Origin: Pseudomonas chlororaphis subsp. aurantiaca
GTDB taxonomy: Bacteria > Pseudomonadota > Gammaproteobacteria > Pseudomonadales > Pseudomonadaceae
Reading direction: 5' to 3'
Length of the DNA: 64,000 bases
NCBI RefSeq assembly: GCF_013466605.1
Contig: NZ_CP059162.1
Coordinates: 3,100,001-3,164,000 of the forward strand
Shown: positions 52,756 to 62,772 of the stretch, one piece after another
Numbering within the stretch: position 1 is the stretch's first letter
Layout of the letters: the number at the start of each line of letters is the position of its first letter
Notes under the pieces: generated by a model
Databases searched by the model: none
What the model saw: the letters and a program-made list of their open reading frames with translations, nothing else
Told to the model about the DNA's origin: nothing
Translations under genes and position numbers: made by a program

Positions 52756-53634
52756 TTACTTTGCCACAGCCGACATCAGCAACTTGCGAATTTCCCCTGT
52801 AATCGCACTTTTGGTGCCTTGTTCCAATATCCCCACCCGGCGTACTGCCAGGTCGCCCGGCAACGGCAGCACCCGCAGGCTTGGGTCTTTGTGCCAGTCG
52901 AAATTTTTCAGCAGCGGCACAATCGCCACCCCGACTTGCTGGCGCACCAGGTCGGCGATTCCGATGATCGAGTTCAGTTCCAGGATCTCCAGCGGTTCGA
53001 CCGATTCACTCTTGATGATCGACTGCACCTTGCGACCCACTGCCGTGGACCTGTCGTAGCGAATAAACGGCTGGGTTCTCAGCAACTCCACTGCATCGTT
53101 GATGCCGGCGGTCTGTGTGGCATTGGCGAGCATGACGATCGGTTCGTTGTACAGCAGGGTCCAACTCAAGCCATCGAAGTTTTGCCGCGCGGTCTCGATC
53201 AGCAGCGCGGCGTCGAGTTTGGCGGCCTGCACCAGGTTGACCACTTCGTCGGAACGGGCGGTCATCAGGTTGACCGATATCCTGGGGTGCAGCTTTTTCA
53301 GTTGCACCAGGCAATTGGCGAGCAGGCCCATGCCAGAGGTAATGCCGCCGATCGACACTTCGCCCTCCATGGCCTCGCCGTCGGGGGCTTCGGTGATCAT
53401 TTGCTCGTAGTCCGCCAGCAGACGCTTGGCCTTGGGCAGCAATAACACACCATCGCGGCTCAGCTTGATTTGCCGCTGGCTGCGGTCGAACAACGGCCGG
53501 CGCATTTCCTCTTCGAGTGCGCGCATTTGTTGGCCGACGGCGGCGTTGGTCAGTGCCACGCGGTCGGCAGCGGCGGCAAAGCTGCCGTACTCGGCGACGG
53601 CGATAAACGTCTTGAAAAACCGAATGTTGCTCAT
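52756..53634 (-). CDS. LysR-family regulator
   Basis: 292 residues: an N-terminal winged helix (RFFKTFIAVAEYGSFAAAADRVALTNAAVGQQMRALE) and a type-2 periplasmic-binding-like effector domain (about 90-290). It is divergent from the hydrolase and ABC importer operon starting at 53766. The 131-bp intergenic region is very AT-rich near 53690-53720 (ATAAAG, then CTTTTTAT) and probably holds its binding sites. LysR proteins in this position usually activate the divergent operon in response to its substrate or an intermediate. Confidence 0.9.
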   Translation of the reverse strand: MSNIRFFKTFIAVAEYGSFAAAADRVALTNAAVGQQMRALEEEMRRPLFDRSQRQIKLSRDGVLLLPKAKRLLADYEQMITEAPDGEAMEGEVSIGGITSGMGLLANCLVQLKKLHPRISVNLMTARSDEVVNLVQAAKLDAALLIETARQNFDGLSWTLLYNEPIVMLANATQTAGINDAVELLRTQPFIRYDRSTAVGRKVQSIIKSESVEPLEILELNSIIGIADLVRQQVGVAIVPLLKNFDWHKDPSLRVLPLPGDLAVRRVGILEQGTKSAITGEIRKLLMSAVAK

Positions 53635-53765
53635 GGGTCAACTCGCAGCCATGGGTAGAGCTTGATCGTAAAGGTTTTGTTTGCCCTGGATAAAGTTTAA
53701 TTAGTTTTTCTTTTTATAGCGCCCGACCAATACTCAAGTCCGAACTGACTCGGCGAACTTTCCAC

Positions 53766-54632
53766 ATGAGCAATCCAGATACCAACCCCATCGACGCGGC
53801 CTTGCGTGCGGCCAAAAACGTGTATCACCTCGGCGCTACCACGGTGTACTCGCACCGCGAGGACAGCCGTTTTGCCTACACCCTCTATGTGCCCGAAACC
53901 ATCGAAGACAGCTCCCGGCCAGTGGATCTGGTGGTGTCGCTGCACGGCTCGACCCGTGCGATGGAGATTTATCGCAATGGCTTCGCGGAGTTTGGCCGCT
54001 GGAACGATTGTGTGATCCTGTCGCCACTGTTCCCGGTCGGCGTGCTGGGTGACAGCAACGGCGATGGCTACAAGCAACTGGTCGAGGGCGATATCCGTTA
54101 CGACCAAGTATTGCTCGACATGATCGCCAGCGTCGGCAAGCGCTACGGTCGTCGCTTCGATACCTTTGCGCTGTTCGGCTATTCCGGCGGCGGACAATTC
54201 ACCCACCGGTTCTGCTACCTGCACCCCGAGAAACTCTGGGCGGCGTCCATCGGTGCGCCGGGCTCGGTGACCTTGCTCGATTCCGAGCAGGACTGGTGGG
54301 TCGGCGTGCGGGACTTCGCGACGCGCTTTGGCAAACCGTTGAACCTGCAAGCCTTGCAGCAACTGCCGGTGCACATGGTGGTCGGCGATTCAGACCTCGA
54401 AACCTGGGAAATCACCCACCGCGAAGGGGGCAAATACTACATGGCCGGTGCCAACGCTGCCGGACGCACGCGCCCGGAGCGCCTGGCCAGCTTGAAGGCG
54501 AGTTTCGAAGCCGCCGGCGTGCAAGTGCACTTCGACCTGTTGCCCAACGTCGCGCACCAGGGCATCAAGGCCATGCCGGCTGCCCAGGACTTCTTCGCCA
54601 AGGTGTTGCGCCGCAAGCGCAGCCTTGGCTGA
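53766..54632 (+). CDS. Alpha/beta hydrolase (PHB depolymerase/esterase-like)
   Basis: A 288-residue alpha/beta-fold hydrolase with nucleophile elbow GYSGGG (Ser140), an oxyanion-loop region VVSLHGSTR (about 57-65) and a late His in PNVAHQGIKAMP as the probable base. The acid is probably in VVGDSDLETWEI. No signal peptide, so it acts in the cytoplasm. Relatives cleave esters, including polyhydroxyalkanoate- and feruloyl-esterase-like substrates. It is the first gene of an import and catabolism operon, separated by 126 bp from the binding protein, and may cleave the imported compound. Confidence 0.8.
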   Translation: MSNPDTNPIDAALRAAKNVYHLGATTVYSHREDSRFAYTLYVPETIEDSSRPVDLVVSLHGSTRAMEIYRNGFAEFGRWNDCVILSPLFPVGVLGDSNGDGYKQLVEGDIRYDQVLLDMIASVGKRYGRRFDTFALFGYSGGGQFTHRFCYLHPEKLWAASIGAPGSVTLLDSEQDWWVGVRDFATRFGKPLNLQALQQLPVHMVVGDSDLETWEITHREGGKYYMAGANAAGRTRPERLASLKASFEAAGVQVHFDLLPNVAHQGIKAMPAAQDFFAKVLRRKRSLG

Positions 54633-54758
54633 TACACCGCTGGTAGATGCACTCAGAACAGGCCGTATAACAATAACCAAGGATTCACTCATTCTGATGC
54701 CGGTCCTGCCTTGGCCCTCGCCACTGACCGGAAAATTTCTTCAAGGAGTCTTTCTCCC

Positions 54759-56327
54759 GTGAATAGTTACGTAAAGACGGCACTGGCCGTCGCGATGTCG
54801 GCGTGCACCTTTTCCATGGCCGTCGCGCAAGACAAGGTCATCAGCGTTGGTCTCAATGGTGATATCCGCAGCACCGACCCGGGCGTCAACCGTGACGACA
54901 ATACCGATGCGGTGATGATGCATATCGTCGAAGGGCTGGTGGCGTATCGCGAAGACACCAGCATCGCGCCGATGCTGGCCAGTGCAGTCGCTGTCTCGCC
55001 GGACGGCCTGCGCTACACCTTCAGCCTGCGAGACGGCGTGCACTTCCAGAATGGCCAGCTGTTGACGGCCAAGGATGTGCAATGGACCTGGCAGCGCTAC
55101 CTGGACCCCAAGACCCAGTGGCGTTGTCTGGCGGAGTTCGACGGGCGTGGCGCAGCCAAGATTGTCGATGTCGCCACCCCTGACCCGAAAACCGTGGTAT
55201 TCACGCTGGACCAGGCCAACGGTTTGTTCCTCGCCGCGATGGCTCGCCCGGATTGTGCCGGCAGTGGCATCCTGCACCCGGACTCCCTGGCCGCCGATGG
55301 CAGTTGGCGTGCACCGATTGGCACCGGGCCCTTCACCCTGGGCAAATGGCAGAAGGGCCAGTACGTCGAACTGGATCGCTTCAAGGAATACACGCCGCGT
55401 GCCGAGGCCGAGGCGGACGGGTACACCGGCAACAAGCAGGCGTTTGTCGACAAGGTGCGTTTCGAGGTGATCCCCGATTCGGCCTCGGCCAAGGCCGCGC
55501 TGTTCTCGGGTGGCGTCGACCTGCTGCCGGACGTGACGGCGATGGACGCCGCACAACTCAAGCAGGTCAAGAATCTGCAGATCCAGGTCAGCCCGATCAT
55601 GACCATCAGCGGCCTGCTGTTCCAGACCCGTGACCCGTTGCTCAAGGACGTACGCATTCGTCGCGCGGTGGCGTTGTCCCTGGATTACGCACAGATGGTG
55701 GCGGCCTTGTCCGATGGCTTGTCGGTAGTTAACAACTCGGTCATCCCCACCGCCAGCCCGTACTACGATGACACCGCGCACCAGGGCTACACCTACAACC
55801 TCGACGAGGCCCGGCGCCTGTTGAAAGAGGCCGGTTACGGCGGCGAAAAAATCCGCATGCTGGTCAACAAGCGCTACCCGCAGATGTTCGACATGGGGTT
55901 GCTCAGCCAGGCCATGACTCAGGCGGCGGGGCTGAATATCGAGATGGAAACCCTGGAGTGGGGCACGCAGCTGGAGCGCTACCAGACCGGCAGCTACCAG
56001 ATGATGTCCTTCTCCTATTCGGGGCGTTTCGATGCGGCGCAGAGCTACGAATCAGTGATCGGCGACAAACAGAAGGAGCCGCGCAAGGTCTGGGACAACC
56101 CCGAAGCCTTGGCGATATTGCGCGAGGCCCAGCGTGAGGTTGACCCCGCCAAGCGCCAGCCACTGTTCGACAAGCTACACACCTTGATGCTCAAGGATGT
56201 ACCGATGGTGGTCATCTACAACGGTACCGCCATCGGCGCCATGGGTAAGCGCGTTGAAGGTTATCGCTCCTGGCCCGTTGCCAAACCGCGCCTGTGGGGC
56301 GTGAAGCTGGCCGACACTTCCAAGTAA
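54759..56327 (+). CDS. ABC transporter substrate-binding protein (family 5, peptide type)
   Basis: 522 residues; GTG 54759 follows AAGGAG. The signal peptide ends near SMAVAQ-DKV (about residue 24). The mature protein has the DppA/OppA fold: VISVGLNGDIRSTDPG, VEGLVAYREDTSIAPMLA, the family signature region LRYTFSLRDGVHFQNGQLLTAKDV, and DVRIRRAVALSLDY. It captures a peptide-like or other organic compound in the periplasm for the permeases encoded next. The ligand cannot be told from the sequence. Confidence 0.92.
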   Translation: MNSYVKTALAVAMSACTFSMAVAQDKVISVGLNGDIRSTDPGVNRDDNTDAVMMHIVEGLVAYREDTSIAPMLASAVAVSPDGLRYTFSLRDGVHFQNGQLLTAKDVQWTWQRYLDPKTQWRCLAEFDGRGAAKIVDVATPDPKTVVFTLDQANGLFLAAMARPDCAGSGILHPDSLAADGSWRAPIGTGPFTLGKWQKGQYVELDRFKEYTPRAEAEADGYTGNKQAFVDKVRFEVIPDSASAKAALFSGGVDLLPDVTAMDAAQLKQVKNLQIQVSPIMTISGLLFQTRDPLLKDVRIRRAVALSLDYAQMVAALSDGLSVVNNSVIPTASPYYDDTAHQGYTYNLDEARRLLKEAGYGGEKIRMLVNKRYPQMFDMGLLSQAMTQAAGLNIEMETLEWGTQLERYQTGSYQMMSFSYSGRFDAAQSYESVIGDKQKEPRKVWDNPEALAILREAQREVDPAKRQPLFDKLHTLMLKDVPMVVIYNGTAIGAMGKRVEGYRSWPVAKPRLWGVKLADTSK

Positions 56328-56338
56328 GGCGTACCGCT

Positions 56339-57280
56339 ATGTTTCGATTCATATTGCACAGGCTCGGCATGGCGGTGCCGACCCTTCTGTTGATCTCGGT
56401 GATTGTATTTGCCTTGATTCGCCTGATCCCCGGCGACCCGGCGTTGTTGATGCTGGGCGACATGGCCGACCCGCAAAGCCTTGCCGACATGCGCAGCAGC
56501 CTGGGGTTGGACCACTCGGTGGTGACCCAGTACCTGATCTGGATCAAGTCGGTGCTCAGTGGCGATCTCGGGATGTCCATCAGCAGCCGCCAGCCGGTAT
56601 TGGAGTTGCTGATCGAACGATTCAGCGTCAGCGCCACAGTGGTGCTCGTCGCGGTGTTACTGGCGACCCTGCTCGCGGTGCCGGTGGGTTTGCTCGCTGC
56701 CTGGAAGCAAAACAGTGCGCTGGACTTGGGCCTGGTGGCTACGGCGACGTTGCTGCTGTCGGTGCCGAGTTTCTGGTTGGGCTTGTTGTTGCTCTATGTG
56801 TTTGGCATTCAGCTCGGCTGGTTGCCGGTGATCGGTTACGTCGGCTTTGCCAGCGACCCGATGAAAGCGTTGACCTATGTGGTGCTGCCGATCATCACCC
56901 TGACCCTGGTGGAGTTCGGCGCCATTGCGCGGATGGCGCGGGCCAGCACCATCGAAGTGCTGCGCCTGGAGTACATCGCCCATGCTCGGGCCAAGGGGTT
57001 ATCGGAAGGGGCGGTGCTGTGGAAACACGCTCTGCGCAATGCGTTCGCGCCCACCTGGACCTTGATTGGCCTGATTCTCGGCAATTTGCTCGGCGGCATT
57101 GCGGTACTGGAAACCGTATTCACCTTGCCCGGTATTGGCCGCTTGATGGTCGATGCGATCTTCTCCCGTGACTACCCGGTGCTGCAGGGTTGCCTGCTGC
57201 TGGTCACCTGCATCTACGTGTTGGTCAACCTGTTGGTGGATCTGTTGTATCCGCTGTTCGATCCAAGGGTGAAGCTATGA
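56339..57280 (+). CDS. ABC importer permease 1 (DppB-like)
   Basis: 313 residues, six membrane helices; ATG 56339 follows AAGGCG. Landmarks of DppB/OppB permeases are the start FRFILHRLGMAVPTLLLISV, DPALLMLGDMADPQSL, and the ATPase-contact EAA loop EYIAHARAKGLSEGAVLWKHALRNA. It overlaps the next permease by 4 bases (ATGA). It forms half of the inner-membrane channel for the compound bound by the protein at 54759. Confidence 0.94.
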   Translation: MFRFILHRLGMAVPTLLLISVIVFALIRLIPGDPALLMLGDMADPQSLADMRSSLGLDHSVVTQYLIWIKSVLSGDLGMSISSRQPVLELLIERFSVSATVVLVAVLLATLLAVPVGLLAAWKQNSALDLGLVATATLLLSVPSFWLGLLLLYVFGIQLGWLPVIGYVGFASDPMKALTYVVLPIITLTLVEFGAIARMARASTIEVLRLEYIAHARAKGLSEGAVLWKHALRNAFAPTWTLIGLILGNLLGGIAVLETVFTLPGIGRLMVDAIFSRDYPVLQGCLLLVTCIYVLVNLLVDLLYPLFDPRVKL

Positions 57281-58146
57281 ACCTCAAGACTCCTGCCTTG
57301 CCGGCAGGGCTGGATAACCAGCCTCGACGTGCCTGGCGTTACCCGCCGTTGAATGCATTGATCGGCGGCAGCTTACTCGCGGCACTGGTATTGCTGGCGT
57401 TGCTCGGCGTGGTGTGGACACCTTATGACCCGCTCAAGCTGGACCTGTTGTCGCGCCTGCACGCGCCAAATGCTGTGCACTGGCTGGGCACCGACGAATT
57501 CGGCCGTGACGTGTTCAGTCGATTGATCATTGGTGCACGCACCAGCCTGTGGATCAGCCTGCTCTCGGTGAGCGTGGCGGTTATCTGCGGCACGGTAATC
57601 GGTATGCTTGCCGGTTACCTGCGCGGCTGGACCGACCGCGTGCTGATGATGTTCAACGATGCTCTGCTGGCGTTTCCGGGCATTCTCATGGCCCTGGGCA
57701 TCATGGCAATCATTGGTGCCAGCCAGTACGGCATCGTGCTCGCCCTGGGCATTGCCTATACCCCGTCAGTGGTGCGGGTAGTGCGGGGCAGTGTGTTGTC
57801 GTTGCGTGAGCTGGAGTTCATCGAGGCCTCTCGGGTGATCGGCAACTCCGAGCTGTACACCATGTTCCGCCATATCACCCCCAACTGTCTGGCGCCGCTG
57901 TGTGTGCTGGGCACGAGCATGTTCGGCTGGGCGTTGCTCTCGGAGAGTGCGCTGAGCTTCCTTGGTCTGGGCGTACCGCCGCCGGCCGCGACCTGGGGCA
58001 GCATGCTCTCGGCGAGCCGCACCTACATCTCGACGGCGCCGTGGCTGGGGATCTTCCCGGGCATTTTTATCAGCCTGACGTTGCTGGCTATCAATCTGTT
58101 CGGCGATGCCTTGCGTGATCGTCTCGACCCGCGCATGAGGAAATGA
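57277..58146 (+). CDS. ABC importer permease 2 (DppC-like)
   Basis: 289 residues; the start overlaps the previous stop (ATGA). DppC/OppC landmarks are HWLGTDEFGRDVFSRLIIGARTSL near the N-terminus and the EAA loop EFIEASRVIGNSELYTMFRHITPN, with the final AINLFGDALRDRLDPRMRK. Six membrane helices are expected. It completes the channel with permease 1 and overlaps the ATPase gene by 4 bases. Confidence 0.94.
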   Translation: MNLKTPALPAGLDNQPRRAWRYPPLNALIGGSLLAALVLLALLGVVWTPYDPLKLDLLSRLHAPNAVHWLGTDEFGRDVFSRLIIGARTSLWISLLSVSVAVICGTVIGMLAGYLRGWTDRVLMMFNDALLAFPGILMALGIMAIIGASQYGIVLALGIAYTPSVVRVVRGSVLSLRELEFIEASRVIGNSELYTMFRHITPNCLAPLCVLGTSMFGWALLSESALSFLGLGVPPPAATWGSMLSASRTYISTAPWLGIFPGIFISLTLLAINLFGDALRDRLDPRMRK

Positions 58147-59780
58147 GCATGAGTGTTCCAGTGCCATTACTGGCCGTTGAAAATCTACAGATTCGCGTCG
58201 GTGCAGACGGTCCGCTGGCCGTCGATGATTTCAGCTTCACCATGGCCCCTGGCGAGATCGTCGCGCTGGTAGGCGAATCGGGCAGCGGCAAGACCATGGC
58301 CGCACGCGCTGCCATTGGCTTGCTGCCGGCACCGATGCAGGTGTGTGGTGGACGCATCACCTTCCAGGGCGAACCGCTGGACAGCGGCAATGCCAAGGCG
58401 ATGCGTGAAGTGCGCGGTGCGCGGATCGGCATGGTGTTCCAGGAACCAATGGTCTCGCTCAACCCCGCGCTGACGATTGGCCGGCAGATGAGCGAGGCGC
58501 TCAAGCTGCATACCGCGCTGGATGCGGCGACGATCCGCGAGCGCTGCAGTGCCATGTTGCAACGCATCGGTATCAAGGATGCCGAGAAATGCCTGGGGTC
58601 CTACCCGCACCAGTTCTCCGGCGGCATGCGCCAACGCATCATGCTGGCCTCGGTGATGTTGCTGCGTCCGGCGCTGCTGATCGCTGACGAGCCAACCACG
58701 GCGCTCGATTGCCTGGCACAACTGGACGTGATCGAGTTGATGCTGGAGCTGACGCGCGAGCAAGGCACCGCGATTTTGTTCATCAGCCACGACCTGTCCC
58801 TGGTGGCGCGTTATGCCCACAAGGTAGTGGTGATGCGTGCGGGCAAGGCGGTGGAGCAGGGCCGTATCGAAGACATCCTGTTCGCGCCGAAGGCCGACTA
58901 CACCCGGCAGTTGCTTGAAGCGCTGCCACGGCGCGGCGAGCTGGTGCCATTGCCGGCCACCGACAACGCGTTGTTACAGGTCCGGGATGTGTGCATCGAA
59001 CACCCGGGGCCGCGCAGTTTCTGGGGGCGCAGCGTACCCAGGCGCGTGGTGCATTCGGTGAACCTGAGCATTGCACCGGGCGAGACCTTGGCCTTGGTCG
59101 GTGGCAGCGGTTCGGGCAAAACCACCCTCGGGCGTGCAGTGGTCGGGTTGGTCGCGCCATGCGCTGGGGCCATCCTGTTCCAGGGCGTGGATATCCTCAA
59201 GGCCGCCAACCGTGGACACCGCCTGCAATGCCAGATGATTTTCCAGGACCCGTATTCTTCCCTCGATCCACGCATGACCGTCGGCCAGATCATTGCCGAG
59301 CCGCTGCGCCATGAGCCGGGGCTGACGGCCGCGCAAAAACGTCAGCGGGTCACCGAGACCCTGGTTGACGTCGGCTTGCCCGAGCAGTTCCGTGAGCGCT
59401 TTGCCCATCAACTCTCCGGTGGCCAGCGCCAGCGCGTGGCGATTGGCCGGGCGCTGGTCAGGCGGCCCAAGCTGGTGATTGCCGATGAGCCGATTTCGGC
59501 GTTGGACATGACCATTCAAAAGCAGATTCTTGAGTTGTTCGAGCGCTTGCAACGCCAATACGGGTTCGCCTGCCTGTTCATCTCCCACGACTTGTCGGCA
59601 GTGGAGCGCATCGCTCATCGCGTGGCGGTGATGAACCAGGGCGAAGTGGTTGAAATGGGGCCGCGCGACACCATTTTCGACACCCCACAACATCCCTATA
59701 CCCGCCGGCTGCTCGCAGCGGCCAGCCCCTTGGAGAAACGTGCGGATGGCAGTTACCGCCTCCGCGCCGGTGTGATTTAG
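58143..59780 (+). CDS. ABC importer ATPase, two fused nucleotide-binding domains (DppD-DppF/GsiA-like)
   Basis: 545 residues holding two complete ATPase modules, each with the peptide-transporter C-terminal extension. Module 1: Walker A GESGSGKT (44-51), signature FSGGMRQRI, Walker B LLIADEPTTALD. Module 2: Walker A GGSGSGKTT (about 319-327), signature LSGGQRQRVAIGRAL, Walker B LVIADEPISALD. The halves replace separate D and F subunits, as in GsiA. It is coupled by a 4-base overlap to permease 2. Confidence 0.94.
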   Translation: MSMSVPVPLLAVENLQIRVGADGPLAVDDFSFTMAPGEIVALVGESGSGKTMAARAAIGLLPAPMQVCGGRITFQGEPLDSGNAKAMREVRGARIGMVFQEPMVSLNPALTIGRQMSEALKLHTALDAATIRERCSAMLQRIGIKDAEKCLGSYPHQFSGGMRQRIMLASVMLLRPALLIADEPTTALDCLAQLDVIELMLELTREQGTAILFISHDLSLVARYAHKVVVMRAGKAVEQGRIEDILFAPKADYTRQLLEALPRRGELVPLPATDNALLQVRDVCIEHPGPRSFWGRSVPRRVVHSVNLSIAPGETLALVGGSGSGKTTLGRAVVGLVAPCAGAILFQGVDILKAANRGHRLQCQMIFQDPYSSLDPRMTVGQIIAEPLRHEPGLTAAQKRQRVTETLVDVGLPEQFRERFAHQLSGGQRQRVAIGRALVRRPKLVIADEPISALDMTIQKQILELFERLQRQYGFACLFISHDLSAVERIAHRVAVMNQGEVVEMGPRDTIFDTPQHPYTRRLLAAASPLEKRADGSYRLRAGVI

Positions 59781-59909
59781 GTACTGCTGCACCCCAGGCC
59801 ATGTTTTGAAACCCAACCCTTCGTCAATCGGTGATTGGCGAGGCGGGCGAAGCCATGGCCGAAGAAAACAAAAACAACCCCACTCAACCTGTCTGCCAGG
59901 AACCTACAC

Positions 59910-61190
59910 ATGAATAACCGCATCAACAAAGTTGTCACCAGTGCCAGCGTCATGGGCGTCGGTTTCATGCCCTTGTTTGCCCAGGCCGACTTTGTCGCCG
60001 ACAGCAAGGCCTCGCTTGAATTGAAGAACTATTACTTCAACCGCGACTATCGCGAGTCCAGCGGACAGAACAAGCGCGCCGAGTGGGCGCAGGGGTTTAT
60101 TCTCAACCTCGAATCGGGCTTTACCGACGGCACGCTGGGTTTTGGCCTGGACGCGGTCGGCATGCTGGGCGTGAAGCTCGACTCGAGCCCGGATAACTCC
60201 GGCACCGGGCTGCTGGCGCGCTCGAGCGTGGCCGAACCGGGCTCTCCCAGCTATGCACGCCGTGCCCATGACAATTACTCCAAACTCGGCATCACCGGTA
60301 AGGCGCGTATGGCCCAAAGCGAGCTGCGTGTGGGCTATATGGTGCCGGACCTGCCCACCCTGCAACCAAACCTCAGCCGTCTGTTCCCGCAGAGTTTCAG
60401 TGGCACAGCGCTCACCTCCAAGGACATCGACAAGCTGACCCTGACCGTGGGCCAACTGGACCAGGTCAAGCAACGCGACTCGACCCACTACGAGGACATG
60501 GGCCTTACCAGCCAGTACGGCGCCTACAAAAGCAGCGCCAAAAGTGATGAGTTCCGCTACGCCGGCGGCGAGTACAAGCTCACGCCAACCACGGTCGTTA
60601 CCTATCAGTACGCACAACTGGAAGGCCTCTACCAACAGCACTACCTGGGTTTGAAAAATAGCTTCAAGTGGGGCCCCGGTACGTTCAAGACCGACATTCG
60701 TTACTTCAACGCCAGTGAAGACGCTGCGGCCCTGGCCGGCAAGGTGGATAACCGTGCGTTGAGTACCCGTATCGGCTACAGCCTCTATGGCCACAACCTC
60801 AGCGGCGGTTACCAGGAACAATACGGCTCGACGCCGTTCACCTACGTGGACGGCACTAACACCTACCTGTTCACCGAGTACCAGCTGGCCAACTTCTCCC
60901 AGACCGGCGAGCGCGTGTGGCATGCCCGCTATGACTATGACTTCGCCTCGCTGGGCCTGCCGGGCCTGCTGTTCTCGACGCGTTATGCCACGGGCGACAA
61001 CGCCAAGGTCATCGGATTCAAGGGCGAAGGGCGCGAGTGGGAGCGCGATTTCAGCCTCGGCTACGTCGTGCAAAGCGGCACGTTCAAGGATGTGTCTCTG
61101 CGTTGGCAGAACGCCAGCGCCACCAGCAACTTCACCCGTGACACCAACGAAAACCGAGTGATCCTGGGTTACACCGTGGCGCTCTGGTAG
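59910..61190 (+). CDS. OprD-family porin of the uptake operon
   Basis: 426 residues; ATG 59910 (MNNRINKVVTSASVMG) follows CCAGGAAC, and the signal peptide ends near LFAQA-DFV. The mature N-terminus DFVADSKASLELKNYYFNRDYR and EWAQGFILNLESGFTDGTLGFG identify the OprD/Opd family; the final strand ends VALW. It probably gives outer-membrane entry for the substrate of the adjoining ABC importer. It is clearly paralogous to the porin at 38674 but diverged. Confidence 0.93.
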   Translation: MNNRINKVVTSASVMGVGFMPLFAQADFVADSKASLELKNYYFNRDYRESSGQNKRAEWAQGFILNLESGFTDGTLGFGLDAVGMLGVKLDSSPDNSGTGLLARSSVAEPGSPSYARRAHDNYSKLGITGKARMAQSELRVGYMVPDLPTLQPNLSRLFPQSFSGTALTSKDIDKLTLTVGQLDQVKQRDSTHYEDMGLTSQYGAYKSSAKSDEFRYAGGEYKLTPTTVVTYQYAQLEGLYQQHYLGLKNSFKWGPGTFKTDIRYFNASEDAAALAGKVDNRALSTRIGYSLYGHNLSGGYQEQYGSTPFTYVDGTNTYLFTEYQLANFSQTGERVWHARYDYDFASLGLPGLLFSTRYATGDNAKVIGFKGEGREWERDFSLGYVVQSGTFKDVSLRWQNASATSNFTRDTNENRVILGYTVALW

Positions 61191-61257
61191 CAGTAACGGC
61201 GTGCAACAGGGTCAGCCTGTTGCACGCCAAGGCAGTGGAAATGAGGGGATAGATCAG

Positions 61258-62772
61258 ATGACGAGTTTGCCGTTGCGGCGGGCACTGCCCAGCCAACAAC
61301 GCGTATCGGCGCGTGGCGTGAGTGATTTCATTGATGCGGTGAACGCTGCGGGCCTGGAGTTGCACAGTTTCATGCTGTACCGCGACGGTGCGGTAGTGGC
61401 CGAAGCGTTTTGGGCGCCTTATCGCGCCGATCGGTTGCATGTTCAGCATTCGGTCACCAAAAGCTGGGTATCCATGGCCATCGGGCTGTTGGTGGATGAC
61501 GGCGTGCTGTCGCTGGACGCCAAGGTGGTGGACTTTTTTGCCGCAGATTGCCCGGTACCTATCAGCGCAAACCTGGCAGCCATGACCGTGCGCGATTTAC
61601 TGACCATGCGCACCGGCCATCGCCAGGGCATTTCCGGCGGGGCCTGGCGTGGGCGCAATGAAAGCTGGGTCAAGCTGTTCCTCGATGAACCGGTTGAAGA
61701 CCCACCAGGGCAGCAGTTTATCTACAGCAGCGCCTCGAGTTTCATGCTCTCGGCGATTGTCAGCGTGGTCAGCGGCCAGACCGCCTTTGAACTGTGCAAC
61801 GCACGTATCTTCCAACCCATGGCCATGGGTGCCATCGAGTGGGACCTTGCACCTGGTGGCTTCAACACTGGCGGCAATGGCCTGAGTTGCAGCACTGAGG
61901 ACTTGCTCAAGTTCGGTGTGCTGCACTTGCAACAAGGCAACTGGGAAGGACAGCAGTTGCTATCCCGGGAATGGGTGGCCGAAGCCACCCGTGGGCATGT
62001 CGACGATGTATGGATGGGTGCCTTCGACGGCAAGTGCTACCAGGGCCGCGACTCGAGCGACGCAGGTGTCACGCGCCGCGAAGGCTACGGCTACCAGTGG
62101 TGGATGACCCTGCACGGTGGCTACTACGCCTCCGGGGTATTTGGCCAGCAGTGCATCGTCTTGCCACGCCATAACGCGGTGATTGCGTTTACCGCCGGGC
62201 TGCCCTTGGGCGAGCGGCGCTTGCACAGCCTGCTCTGGGAACATCTGTTGCCGGCGCTGGGTGTACCCGCCGACGGCGCGGCGGATGCCGAGTTGGCGGC
62301 GCTGTTGGCAAGCCAGCGGCGGCCGTCCCTCTCAGGGGCGTCGACCTCGCCGCGTCACGTCGAGTTCAACGGCACGTTTGTGGTGGAGGCCAACGAAGAT
62401 CAAGTCAGCGAAATACGTTTGGTGCTTGGCACTGACCATTGCGACTTCTACCTCACCGACCCCCGTGGCACCCACTGCATTCGCGCCGGGCTGGCCAACG
62501 GCATCGAAAGCCAGACCAGCATGACCGGCCATTATCTGCATCACCAATACCAGCCGGAACTGACCCCGGTGGTGGCGCAGGCGCGCTGGACCGACGACGG
62601 GGTGTTAAGCATGACCTGGCAGTTTGTCGAGATGGCGTTTTGTGACCGTGTCAGCTGCCGTATTGAGCGCGGCATGTTGTATGTGGACCGCAGCGTCAAC
62701 GTTAACGCAGGCCCGTTGCAGCGCCCGACGCTGACCGGCCATCCAAGAACAGCTTTGCAGGAGTCGCTATGA
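61258..62772 (+). CDS. Beta-lactamase-fold serine hydrolase (class C / NylB-like)
   Basis: 504 residues; ATG 61258 follows GAGGGGAT. The active-site SxxK is SVTK (Ser65-Lys68), with Tyr156 in FIYSSASS as the second motif. Landmarks LLTMRTGHRQGI, GGNGLSCSTEDLLKFG and YGYQWWMT are typical of the family that includes class C beta-lactamases, D-aminopeptidase/esterase EstB and 6-aminohexanoate-dimer hydrolase. There is no signal peptide, so it acts inside the cell rather than as a resistance enzyme. The last about 130 residues are an extra domain I do not recognise. Coupled by ATGA to the aminotransferase, it probably releases an amine-bearing product for it. Confidence 0.85.
   Translation: MTSLPLRRALPSQQRVSARGVSDFIDAVNAAGLELHSFMLYRDGAVVAEAFWAPYRADRLHVQHSVTKSWVSMAIGLLVDDGVLSLDAKVVDFFAADCPVPISANLAAMTVRDLLTMRTGHRQGISGGAWRGRNESWVKLFLDEPVEDPPGQQFIYSSASSFMLSAIVSVVSGQTAFELCNARIFQPMAMGAIEWDLAPGGFNTGGNGLSCSTEDLLKFGVLHLQQGNWEGQQLLSREWVAEATRGHVDDVWMGAFDGKCYQGRDSSDAGVTRREGYGYQWWMTLHGGYYASGVFGQQCIVLPRHNAVIAFTAGLPLGERRLHSLLWEHLLPALGVPADGAADAELAALLASQRRPSLSGASTSPRHVEFNGTFVVEANEDQVSEIRLVLGTDHCDFYLTDPRGTHCIRAGLANGIESQTSMTGHYLHHQYQPELTPVVAQARWTDDGVLSMTWQFVEMAFCDRVSCRIERGMLYVDRSVNVNAGPLQRPTLTGHPRTALQESL

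Noticed and set aside
61258..62772. Antibiotic-resistance beta-lactamase
   Set aside because: No signal peptide, an extra C-terminal domain, and placement in a catabolic and uptake operon. The SxxK fold is shared with many esterases and amide hydrolases.
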